From Flavobacterium sp. (GTDB taxonomy: Bacteria; Bacteroidota; Bacteroidia; Flavobacteriales; Flavobacteriaceae): a stretch of 43,145 nucleotides of DNA. The DNA lies in assembly GCA_030153045.1 (NCBI GenBank), contig JASLID010000007.1, forward strand, positions 1 to 43,145. The letters are read 5' to 3'. The notes under the pieces are model-generated. The model did no database searches. It was not told the origin of the DNA and saw only the letters and a program-made list of their open reading frames with translations. Positions within the stretch are counted from its first letter, which is position 1. Each line of letters opens with the position of its first letter. Shown here piece after piece: positions 15,922-22,949 of this stretch. The position numbers and the translations under genes are program-made.

Positions 15922-17685
15922 ATGAAGAAAATTGTTGTCCTTTCCTTAGCCTTGTCCTCATTGCTTTTTGTAAACTGTAAAAAAGAAGAAAATGTGAAAG
16001 ATTTTAAATCCTTAACCGAAAATTATTTCAAAGAAAAAAATGAACTGGACCCTTTGAATGCAACCTTAAATGGTCAAAATGAGTTCAACGATCAATTTGT
16101 TTTTGAAATGACTGATTCGTACCGCAAAAAACAAGCGGAATTTTATGATAAATACCAAAAAGAATTATCTCAATATGATTTAGGTAATTTGTCTGATGAA
16201 GAAAAAATCAGTTACGAAATCATCAAATGGGAAACCGAAGTAGGTGAAGATTTATTGAAAACTGATGCGAATTTAATGCCGATTCATCAGTTTTGGGGAA
16301 CACATTTAACCATGTCGCAATTTGCCAGTGGTACTGCAGCACAACCTTTTAAAACCGAAAAAGATTACCGAAATTTCTTAAAACGAATAGATGCTTACAG
16401 TGTTTGGATTGATTCGGCTGTAGTGTATATGAAAAAGGGAATGGCTAAGAAATTGGTTTTACCTAAAGCATTGACCGAGAAATTGATTCCGCAATTTGCA
16501 GAACAAATTACACCAAAAGTAGAAGATAATTTATTTTATTCCACAATAAAGGAAATGCCGAAAGACTTTTCCGAATCCACTAAAACGGCGTTAAAATCTG
16601 AATACACTAAAATGATTTCAGAAAAACTGATGCCGCAATATCAAAAAATGACTGATTTCTTGAAGAATGAATATTTGCCTGCTTCAAGAAAAACCAGCGG
16701 TATCGGAACTCTGTCTGGTGGAGATCAACTGTATGCTGCTTATGTAAAACAATGGACCACAACCAACTTAAAACCTGCCGAAATTCACGAATTAGGGCTA
16801 AAAGAAGTAGCGCGTTTAAAGTCTGAAATGGAAAAAGTCAAAGAGCAAGTTGGTTTTAAAGGAACTATTGTTGAATTCTTTGATCACGTCCGTAATCGTA
16901 AAGAATTAATGCCGTTTAAAAAACCAGAAGAAGTCATTGCTAATTTCGAAGCTATTCATAAAAGAATCAAACCTAACGTTGATAAACTGTTTTCACTTCA
17001 ACCTAAAACTGCTTTTGAAGTACGTAGGGTAGAAGCATTCAGAGAAAAAACAGCCAGTGCTGAATACATTCAAGGAACTGCTGACGGAACGCGTCCTGGT
17101 ATTTTTTATGTGCCAATTCCTGATGTAACCAAATACAATTATTACGGAGACGAAGATTTATTTTTACATGAAGCCATTCCGGGTCACCATTTCCAAATTT
17201 CATTGCAACAGGAAAATAAGGAATTGCCAGATTTCAGAAGATTCAACTGGTTTGGAGCTTATGGTGAAGGCTGGGCCTTATATACCGAGAGTTTAGGTAA
17301 AGAATTAGGATTGTATAACGATCCATATCAGTATTTCGGAATGTTAGGTAACGAAATGCACAGGTCAATTCGTTTGGTGGTAGACACTGGTTTGCATAGC
17401 AAAGGCTGGACGCGTGAACAAGCCATTAAATATTCTTTGGAGAATGAAGCAGAGAGTGAAGCTAGTATTATTTCGGAAGTAGAACGCTATATGGCCATTC
17501 CTGGACAAGCCTTGTCATATAAAATAGGGCAGTTGAAAATCATAGAATTGCGCAAAAAAGCACAAGAACAATTAAAAGATAAATTCGATATTAAAGTTTT
17601 TCATCAAAAGGTGTTAGAATCAGGAGTCATGCCATTGGCTTTACTGGAGAAGAAAATCAAAAATTGGATCGAAACTGGGAAATAA
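15922..17685 (+). CDS. DUF885 family lipoprotein, predicted zinc peptidase-like
   Basis: This is a 587-residue protein. The N-terminus KKIVVLSLALSSLLFVNCKK is a lipoprotein signal with the likely acylated cysteine at residue 18. The remainder is the DUF885 fold, mostly helical, with HEAIPGHH at residues 416-423, a zinc-peptidase-type HExxxGHH motif, and downstream GEGWALYTESLG and NEMHRSIRLVVDTGLH that supply further conserved His/Glu residues. The family resembles M2/M3-type metallopeptidases; activity is inferred, not known. It is probably anchored in the outer or inner membrane facing the periplasm. ATG 15922 is chosen because the signal peptide starts there; an in-frame TTG 20 codons earlier overlaps a terminator. 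Confidence 0.92.
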   Translation: MKKIVVLSLALSSLLFVNCKKEENVKDFKSLTENYFKEKNELDPLNATLNGQNEFNDQFVFEMTDSYRKKQAEFYDKYQKELSQYDLGNLSDEEKISYEIIKWETEVGEDLLKTDANLMPIHQFWGTHLTMSQFASGTAAQPFKTEKDYRNFLKRIDAYSVWIDSAVVYMKKGMAKKLVLPKALTEKLIPQFAEQITPKVEDNLFYSTIKEMPKDFSESTKTALKSEYTKMISEKLMPQYQKMTDFLKNEYLPASRKTSGIGTLSGGDQLYAAYVKQWTTTNLKPAEIHELGLKEVARLKSEMEKVKEQVGFKGTIVEFFDHVRNRKELMPFKKPEEVIANFEAIHKRIKPNVDKLFSLQPKTAFEVRRVEAFREKTASAEYIQGTADGTRPGIFYVPIPDVTKYNYYGDEDLFLHEAIPGHHFQISLQQENKELPDFRRFNWFGAYGEGWALYTESLGKELGLYNDPYQYFGMLGNEMHRSIRLVVDTGLHSKGWTREQAIKYSLENEAESEASIISEVERYMAIPGQALSYKIGQLKIIELRKKAQEQLKDKFDIKVFHQKVLESGVMPLALLEKKIKNWIETGK

Positions 17686-17689
17686 ATAA

Positions 17690-17716
17690 AAAACCATCTC
17701 AAAAGAGATGGTTTTT
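17690..17716 (+). terminator. Intrinsic terminator after the DUF885 gene
   Basis: A perfect 11-bp stem (17690-17700 with 17705-17715) has an AAAA loop, with T on the downstream side and A upstream, so it can act in both directions. Confidence 0.9.
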
Positions 17717-17742
17717 TATTTTAAAATGGATTAAAAGCAGAA

Positions 17743-17764
17743 AAGACCCAAAAGAATGGGTTTT
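17743..17764 (-). terminator. Terminator of the leftward pseudopilin operon
   Basis: An 8-bp stem (17743-17750 with 17757-17764, one wobble) has a 6-base loop. On the minus strand it is followed by a T-rich run, about 95 bases after the stop of the GspF-like gene. Confidence 0.65.
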
Positions 17765-17858
17765 ATAGAAATACCTCAAAAAAGCGAAGAGTAGTGAGTT
17801 TTTAAATATTTAGTAACTTATAGTTTGCATTATTTGTGCTAATTTGGGTAAGACTCTT

Positions 17859-18980
17859 TTAGTTATTAATAATCTTACTCAAATCAAACATTGGAGCATA
17901 CATTGATACCATGATAACACCAACAATAATCCCTATTACTATAATAATCATGGGTTCAAGAATAACTCCAATCATTTTTGTTTGATGGTTAATTTCTTCG
18001 TTATATTGTTCTGTTAGTCGGTCAAACATGGTGTCTAACTGATTAATTTGTTCTGCAACTTCAACCATTGAAACCATTTTGTTTTCAAAAACGTTATGCT
18101 TTCTTAAACTTTCATGTAATGATGACCCTTTAGTGATATCACTTTTAATATTTTCGATTGCTATTTCTATTGGATAAAAACCAATCATTTTTGAGGTTAG
18201 CGACAATGAATTTAACAGTGTAGTTTTAGAAGTAATTAATAATTTCATTGATTGGCAAAAACGGGAAATGTAAATTTTTTGAATTAAATTTCCAAAATAA
18301 GGGATTTTTAATAAAAGCTTGGTCGTAATGGCACGATAGCTATCTTTCTCTTTTAATAAGATATGAAGTGCTGTTAGTCCTATTATTACAGCTATAAAAA
18401 TCCCGAAAATCATTCCTGAGTGATTTGATATTTTTATGATAATTTGAGTGCTCTTTGGGAGTTCACTTCCAAATTGTCTAAAAACAGAGCTAAACATAGG
18501 AACCACTTTGTTAAGCATGAAATACAATACCAAAACCGTTACCAACATAACGATTGTAGGATAAGTTAGAACTGAAATAATTTGGCGCTTCATTTGAATT
18601 TTTCTGTTGAAGTATTTTTGTAACTCACCTAAAATTTCCTCTAGTTTTCTGGTTTCTTCTCCTATTTGTATGCTGTAATATTCATATGCTGAAAACTGGT
18701 TTGTTTCTCGCATAGATTCATAAATACTTCTGCCTTCGACAACTTTGTTTTTTATTTCGAGAATGATTTCTTTCTCAAATTTATGGTTGGACTGTTGGCT
18801 TAATATTTCTAAGGCTTTCTTGAAATCGACACCTGATTTTAAAAGCATACCAAGCTCTCTGTAGAAAACTTCTTTTTTCTTGTCTGAAAGTTTTTTCGAA
18901 AATTGAAATAAGTTGGTTTCTGCTTTTGAAAATGACTTTTCAGATTTTTCAGTCTTATATGTATTTAAATCTAAACTCAT
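17859..18980 (-). CDS. GspF/PilC-like type II secretion system F family protein
   Basis: This 373-residue inner-membrane protein has the two tandem T2SSF domains of GspF/PilC. The first begins FYRELGMLLKSGVDFKKALE and contains the GEETRKLEEILGEL motif. The second begins FCQSMKLLITSKTTLLNSL and contains MVEVAEQINQLDTMFDRL. Membrane segments lie near residues 138-160, 188-206 and 345-368. In type II secretion and type IV pili this platform protein couples a cytoplasmic ATPase to pseudopilin assembly. No ATPase, secretin or peptidase gene is adjacent. The ATG overlaps the upstream prepilin-like stop by one base (TAATG), and a terminator follows, so it is the last gene of the leftward operon. Confidence 0.92.
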   Translation of the reverse strand: MSLDLNTYKTEKSEKSFSKAETNLFQFSKKLSDKKKEVFYRELGMLLKSGVDFKKALEILSQQSNHKFEKEIILEIKNKVVEGRSIYESMRETNQFSAYEYYSIQIGEETRKLEEILGELQKYFNRKIQMKRQIISVLTYPTIVMLVTVLVLYFMLNKVVPMFSSVFRQFGSELPKSTQIIIKISNHSGMIFGIFIAVIIGLTALHILLKEKDSYRAITTKLLLKIPYFGNLIQKIYISRFCQSMKLLITSKTTLLNSLSLTSKMIGFYPIEIAIENIKSDITKGSSLHESLRKHNVFENKMVSMVEVAEQINQLDTMFDRLTEQYNEEINHQTKMIGVILEPMIIIVIGIIVGVIMVSMYAPMFDLSKIINN

Positions 18981-19465
18981 TATTTTTTTATTGATTGTAA
19001 AAGTTCATTAGCATACACTTGTTTGTAGAAGTTTAAATCCATTTCTCTTTCGTTTGCTTCAACACTTAAATTTAATTTTAAAAACACTTTTCTTTGAGAA
19101 TTACTCTTAACAGAATCAATGCGTATTTGTTTTAAAGCTACTTTAAAAGTATCTATAAATGTTTCCTTACTTCGAAGGATGTAGTCGTCAACAAAATTAT
19201 ATTTGACTAATTCTCCAGAATACCCATTGAAGACTATTTCTTCATCTGAAACATTCATTTTTTCATTATCAAAAATATCTTTATTCAAACTATATGTTAG
19301 TCTGTTTAAATCGTTTACCAATTGATTTTGATTTTTGTAATCCAACATTTGTTCTGTTACAATGGAAAAGACAAAGAAAACAATTCCTAAAATAATAGCC
19401 ATAATAGCCATACTAACGATAGCTTCTATTATTGAAAATGCAGGAAATGTTTGCTTTTTATTCAT
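18980..19465 (-). CDS. Prepilin-like protein (pseudopilin)
   Basis: This is a 161-residue protein with a class III signal: a short basic leader NKKQTFPA, then FSIIEAIVSMAIMAIILGIV, in which Phe+1 and Glu+5 mark a type IV prepilin; alanine replaces the usual Gly at -1. The hydrophobic helix continues through VFFVFSIV. The C-terminal part is mostly beta and polar. It resembles GspJ/PilW-type minor pseudopilins, but the class is uncertain. ATG 19465 places the leader at the usual length and overlaps the upstream gene by 8 bases; an earlier start at 19492 would add nine residues. Confidence 0.82.
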   Translation of the reverse strand: MNKKQTFPAFSIIEAIVSMAIMAIILGIVFFVFSIVTEQMLDYKNQNQLVNDLNRLTYSLNKDIFDNEKMNVSDEEIVFNGYSGELVKYNFVDDYILRSKETFIDTFKVALKQIRIDSVKSNSQRKVFLKLNLSVEANEREMDLNFYKQVYANELLQSIKK

Positions 19466-19823
19466 GAGTTTGGATGTAAAAACTTTTATCAAACAAAAAT
19501 TGAGTACTGTCTTTATATTGAATGCTTACCTTTTTTAAATTCTCGTTTATTATTTCTTCTTCAATAACTAAATTTTCTTCTTCGTTTTGATTTGTTAAAG
19601 AGTCATTTCTTAATTGTGACAGGAAGAATAATTCATTTACTTTATTTTGAGTGTCATAAAATTTTGTGGATGTCCGAGGGGTAAAAACAGCCGAAAAAAT
19701 CATGATTGCAAAATACAAGCAAATAGATATAATAGTCAACGCTATTACCGACTCTAAAATAGAATTGGCTTTTAGATTATAATACTTTTTTAAGAATGCC
19801 ATGTGTTGTTTTTTTAGCTTCAA
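19458..19823 (-). CDS. Short prepilin-like protein (GspI-like)
   Basis: This protein is 121 residues, or 114 from ATG 19802. After a basic leader ending NLKA comes NSILESVIALTIISICLYFA, a prepilin helix with Glu+5 and cleavage expected after Ala. The remaining 70 residues are short and rich in Glu/Asn. Its small size and Leu-Glu-Ser-Val pattern resemble GspI/PilV minor pseudopilins. It overlaps the upstream gene by 26-47 bases, depending on the start, which is tight packing typical of coupled translation. The predicted position is the inner membrane, assembled into a short pseudopilus if the partner proteins exist. Confidence 0.8.
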   Translation of the reverse strand: MKLKKQHMAFLKKYYNLKANSILESVIALTIISICLYFAIMIFSAVFTPRTSTKFYDTQNKVNELFFLSQLRNDSLTNQNEEENLVIEEEIINENLKKVSIQYKDSTQFLFDKSFYIQTHE

Positions 19824-20988
19824 ACAAAGGAATTGAAATAAAATAATTTGGTCGTATAGCGGGGCTTATTTCTATGTCAGAAATGGTGTTGTCATAAGTT
19901 GAAGATGCTGTTTTAAGAAAGAAACGATTGGTGTAAACTGAACCATTTACATTGCTTTTTAAATCTAATTTACCTGTGCAATAAATATCTCCAAAGATCA
20001 ATCCGTCGGAATCTATTTCAATGCTATTCTTGTTAATATTCTCAAATGAGTTTCCAAATAAAACCACAGCTCCAGTAATTTTACATTCTTTTTTTATTTT
20101 GATTAAACTTTCTTCGAAACTATTATTATAGATGCAAATTACAGATGGATAATTTAAGTTTACTTTTTCTTCCAATTCGATTCCTTTTGTAGCGAAAACT
20201 TGAACATTGCCAGAGAATCCTTCTTCAAAGGTTATTTTTGGCGCCATCAAAATTACATCTTCAAGAATTGTATTCTTTTTTATGCGAATGGAGTCTTTGT
20301 TTTTTAAAATGAAGTTTCCTTTAAAAATCACATTTCCTATGACTGAATTGACATGAACTTCTTTAGTTGAATTGCGAAATGAATTGTAATACAATGAATC
20401 TTTTTGCTTTTCGATTTCATTCAAAGCTATTTTTTCAGCACTAATTTCATCAAATATTTTTGAGAATTCAGAGTTAATTTCTGGCAAGCTAATTTTTGAA
20501 ATTAAAGTTTTTCCTTTTACTACTAATTGATTGGGCTTGTTAGTTATGTATGAAAGTTCAATATGATTAGAAGGTAGTGTATTATCTCCTAATAATTTTA
20601 CTATTCCTGAATAGGAAAGTGGTTTGGTAAAATTTGCTAAATGAATTGCGGTTTTATCCGAAGCATAACTTCCTACAAAATGAGTAGAAGTAATAGTGTC
20701 ATTTCTTAAAACTGAATTAGCTGTAAGCAAAGTTAATAATCCATATTGTTTTGTGGTATAAAATCCTTCTATTCCAGATTTTTCTTCAATAGGAACTTCT
20801 TCTCCTGTAATTTTATTCCCTAAAGCAAAATTCACAACCGATTGATTGTGAATATACATTTCTTCTTGAATGTTGTAATGCAGATTAAGCTGGTTGTATA
20901 GATTAGAAAAATATAATAATGCTCCGCAAATTATGGAAACAATTAAACAGATATAGATTGCATATAATAGACTATGCGCCTTAATCAT
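19777..20988 (-). CDS. Membrane-anchored beta-rich protein of pseudopilin operon
   Basis: I do not recognise this 403-residue protein as a named family. It has one N-terminal hydrophobic helix (SLLYAIYICLIVSIICGALL, residues 6-25) with a short cytoplasmic lead, then an extracytoplasmic body. From about residue 205 it shows regular alternation of short beta segments, for example VIGNVIFKGNFILKN, ILEDVILMAPKITFEE and ITGAVVLFGNS, suggesting a beta-helix or bactofilin-like stack ending GSVYTNRFFLKT. The position in the operon and the anchor fit a PilX/GspK-like role as the large minor component, but it lacks an obvious class III cleavage site. It overlaps the upstream MORN gene by 8 bases. Confidence 0.75.
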   Translation of the reverse strand: MIKAHSLLYAIYICLIVSIICGALLYFSNLYNQLNLHYNIQEEMYIHNQSVVNFALGNKITGEEVPIEEKSGIEGFYTTKQYGLLTLLTANSVLRNDTITSTHFVGSYASDKTAIHLANFTKPLSYSGIVKLLGDNTLPSNHIELSYITNKPNQLVVKGKTLISKISLPEINSEFSKIFDEISAEKIALNEIEKQKDSLYYNSFRNSTKEVHVNSVIGNVIFKGNFILKNKDSIRIKKNTILEDVILMAPKITFEEGFSGNVQVFATKGIELEEKVNLNYPSVICIYNNSFEESLIKIKKECKITGAVVLFGNSFENINKNSIEIDSDGLIFGDIYCTGKLDLKSNVNGSVYTNRFFLKTASSTYDNTISDIEISPAIRPNYFISIPLFEAKKTTHGILKKVL

Positions 20989-21685
20989 TTACTTTTGAGT
21001 TGGATTGTTTTTTTTTAAATATGTTCTTTAAGAAGCCTTTTTTATTTGATTTTTCTTCGGATGAATCTTTAGCTTTTTTTTTGGATTTTGAGTTTTGCTT
21101 GGTAAGTTTTTTAGCTTCGTTGATTTTTTGCTTTTCCTCTTTTTGTTTTATTCTTTCTTCTTTAGAAGGTTTTGGCTTTTTAATAAAAATAACCCCATTT
21201 TTATATTCGATAGTGTCTTTTTTTACAAAGTCAATCCAAATACCATGTTTGTTGCCTTTTTTGTATTTCCCTTTTGCTATCATTAAGCCGTCTTCATTAA
21301 AATGGAAAAATTCTCCGGTTCTAAATCCGTTATTCCATTTTTGAGTTGTCTCAATTATTCCATTCTTATGCCAAGTTCTCCAAAGTCCTTTTTTTAATCC
21401 GTTTTTAAAATAGCCTTGTTCAGCTAATTGATTGCTGTGATACATTTTAGTAAACTTATCGTTCAATAATTCTCCAGCAATTCCTGCTTGAGCATTATGA
21501 ATTAAACCGCCTTTGAACCAATAATACATTTTGTTGCTTTTGGTTTTTATTTTTTTGTCTGTGGTGTAAAATTCATATCTGAAATCTTTGTCAGAAATTC
21601 TTTTTATTGAATATGGATCTGAAAAAGAAATCAAACTAAATGAAAGTAAAATTAGGTAAATAGGGTATAATGCTTTTGTTTTCAA
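20981..21685 (-). CDS. Secreted MORN-variant (YwqK-like) repeat protein
   Basis: This is a 234-residue protein. A hydrophobic signal-like segment (YPIYLILLSFSLISFSDP) is followed by about three MORN_2-type repeats: MYHSNQLAEQGYFKNGLKKG, TWHKNGIIETTQKWNNGFRTG and FNEDGLMIAKGKYKKGNKHG. Databases often label this repeat family a YwqK-family antitoxin, but the label says little about function here. The last 70 residues are extremely Lys/Ser/Glu-rich and low in complexity. The start appears to be TTG at 21685; no ATG gives a signal peptide. It is the first gene of the leftward operon, has a plausible promoter, and overlaps the next gene by 8 bases. Confidence 0.82.
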   Translation of the reverse strand: MKTKALYPIYLILLSFSLISFSDPYSIKRISDKDFRYEFYTTDKKIKTKSNKMYYWFKGGLIHNAQAGIAGELLNDKFTKMYHSNQLAEQGYFKNGLKKGLWRTWHKNGIIETTQKWNNGFRTGEFFHFNEDGLMIAKGKYKKGNKHGIWIDFVKKDTIEYKNGVIFIKKPKPSKEERIKQKEEKQKINEAKKLTKQNSKSKKKAKDSSEEKSNKKGFLKNIFKKKQSNSKVND

Positions 21686-21713
21686 TGAAATAAGTTATTT
21701 AAAATAAACGGGC

Positions 21714-21745
21714 GCAAGGTAGTCTTTTCAAAAGTTTTTTTCAAA
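21714..21745 (-). promoter_or_regulatory. Candidate leftward promoter of the pseudopilin operon
   Basis: On the minus strand TTTG (21742-21745), a 20-base spacer and TACCTTGC (21714-21721) approximate the Bacteroidota consensus, about 28 bases before the TTG start. Confidence 0.45.
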
Positions 21746-21811
21746 AAGTTTTTTGAAAATTTGTGTTCCATTTTTGTAAGAATAAAACTTTTAAAAAACC
21801 TGAATTTAGGA

Positions 21812-21842
21812 TTGTGTATTAAGGAAATTTAACATATTTTCG
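21812..21842 (+). promoter_or_regulatory. Candidate rightward promoter of the RHS operon
   Basis: TTG (21812-21814), a 20-base spacer and TATTTTCG (21835-21842, one mismatch to TAnnTTTG) lie 23 bases before the GTG start at 21866. This implies a leader of only about 15 bases. Confidence 0.5.
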
Positions 21843-21865
21843 CAAAAAAATTAACATAGTTAAAA

Positions 21866-22366
21866 GTGGAAAAAGACAAAAAAACTATCTTATTGATTGT
21901 CAGTGGTTTCACATCAATTATTGTTGTTTCATACATGGTTTGGCTAACTTTTTTAAGTGCGCCGGAAGTTGTATATGTAGACAATGTCAAACTTTTTGAT
22001 GGTTTTTATATGACTAAAGAGATGAAAAAAATAGGGGAGAGTCAATTTAATTTTCAAAAATCAAAAATAGATTCGCTTTACACTAAAATTCAAAAGAGCA
22101 ATCCTGCTGAGCAACAAGTTTTAATGAAAGAGTATGTTGCCTTAAAAGGAAATTTGGAACAATTTAACCGACAATTTGCTTACGAAGAAACACAAAAAAT
22201 ATGGGAGAGGTTGAATTCTTATATAAATGAATTTTCTGCTGAAAAAAAATACAAACTGATTATAGGGTCAGAAAAAAAAGGAGATGTTTTATATGCTGAT
22301 GAAGAAGTAAATATTACAAACGAGCTTGTTAATTATGTAAATTCAAAGTATGAAGGTGCAAAATAA
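21866..22366 (+). CDS. OmpH/Skp-like membrane-anchored chaperone
   Basis: This 166-residue protein has one N-terminal membrane helix (TILLIVSGFTSIIVVSYMVW), then EVVYVDNVKLFDGFYMTKEM, the typical start of an OmpH/Skp domain. A long helical hairpin follows (about residues 50-125), then the OmpH-type end YKLIIGSEKKGDVLYADE and ITNELVNYVNSKY. Skp-like proteins hold unfolded exported proteins in the periplasm as trimers. Here the anchor and its place as first gene before very large exported proteins suggest a dedicated chaperone, which is inference. The start is GTG; no downstream ATG would keep the membrane helix. It overlaps the next gene by 17 bases. Confidence 0.82.
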   Translation: MEKDKKTILLIVSGFTSIIVVSYMVWLTFLSAPEVVYVDNVKLFDGFYMTKEMKKIGESQFNFQKSKIDSLYTKIQKSNPAEQQVLMKEYVALKGNLEQFNRQFAYEETQKIWERLNSYINEFSAEKKYKLIIGSEKKGDVLYADEEVNITNELVNYVNSKYEGAK

Positions 22367-22949
22367 GCTTATTCTTTTTTTTGTGTTTTTAATTTCTTTT
22401 ATGTCTTGTAAAAAAGAAAAACAAAGTGATGATTCTGAAATCCGAGACCGCTACTTTCAATTGGAAAAAATCGGATGGAAATCAAAAGTACACAATCAAT
22501 TTATTGATCATATAAATTTTACTGCTACAGAAATTCCAATTCAATATTATCTGCTTAAGGATAAAGGGAATCAGGATTTGTTTTTAGTTGATTCTTTATA
22601 TGAAGAAAATAAAACAGAAAGAATAATAGAATTTACTTTTCATCACGACGAAGAAAAAGACCTTTTGAAGGAAGATTTTACAGGAATGTCTTTTGAGGAT
22701 GGAATTAAATACATGTCTTTTGGATTAGATAAAGATTTTTATGTAGTGACCTCAAAAAAAGACACAATCAAATGTTCAGGAGTAACCTATGAGCGTAGTT
22801 ATAAAATTGCGCCTTACCAAAAAGTATTATTATTCTTTTCGGGCATTGAGCCAAATGAAAAGATACAATTAGTTTATCAAGATTACCTTTTTAGAAAAGG
22901 AACCATAAAATTCAAATTTAAAGATCCATATACCGAAATAAAGTTATGA
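22350..22949 (+). CDS. Small lipoprotein of the RHS operon, unknown function
   Basis: This is a 199-residue protein. The N-terminus QNKLILFFVFLISFMSCKKE is a lipoprotein signal with Cys20 as the acylation site, followed by a charged tether KKEKQSDDSE. The body is mixed alpha/beta with acidic clusters (FHHDEEKDLLKEDF) and a beta-rich end. I recognise no family. It overlaps the OmpH-like gene by 17 bases and the next gene by 4 (ATGA), so all three are probably translated in a coupled way. A surface or periplasmic accessory role for the large proteins is inferred from context only. Confidence 0.75.
   Translation: MKVQNKLILFFVFLISFMSCKKEKQSDDSEIRDRYFQLEKIGWKSKVHNQFIDHINFTATEIPIQYYLLKDKGNQDLFLVDSLYEENKTERIIEFTFHHDEEKDLLKEDFTGMSFEDGIKYMSFGLDKDFYVVTSKKDTIKCSGVTYERSYKIAPYQKVLLFFSGIEPNEKIQLVYQDYLFRKGTIKFKFKDPYTEIKL

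Noticed and set aside
20981..21685. Calling the MORN/YwqK-like protein an antitoxin for the RHS tip
   Set aside because: The name comes from database labels of the repeat family. The protein has an apparent export signal, is at the far end of the locus on the opposite strand, and no toxin pairing can be seen.
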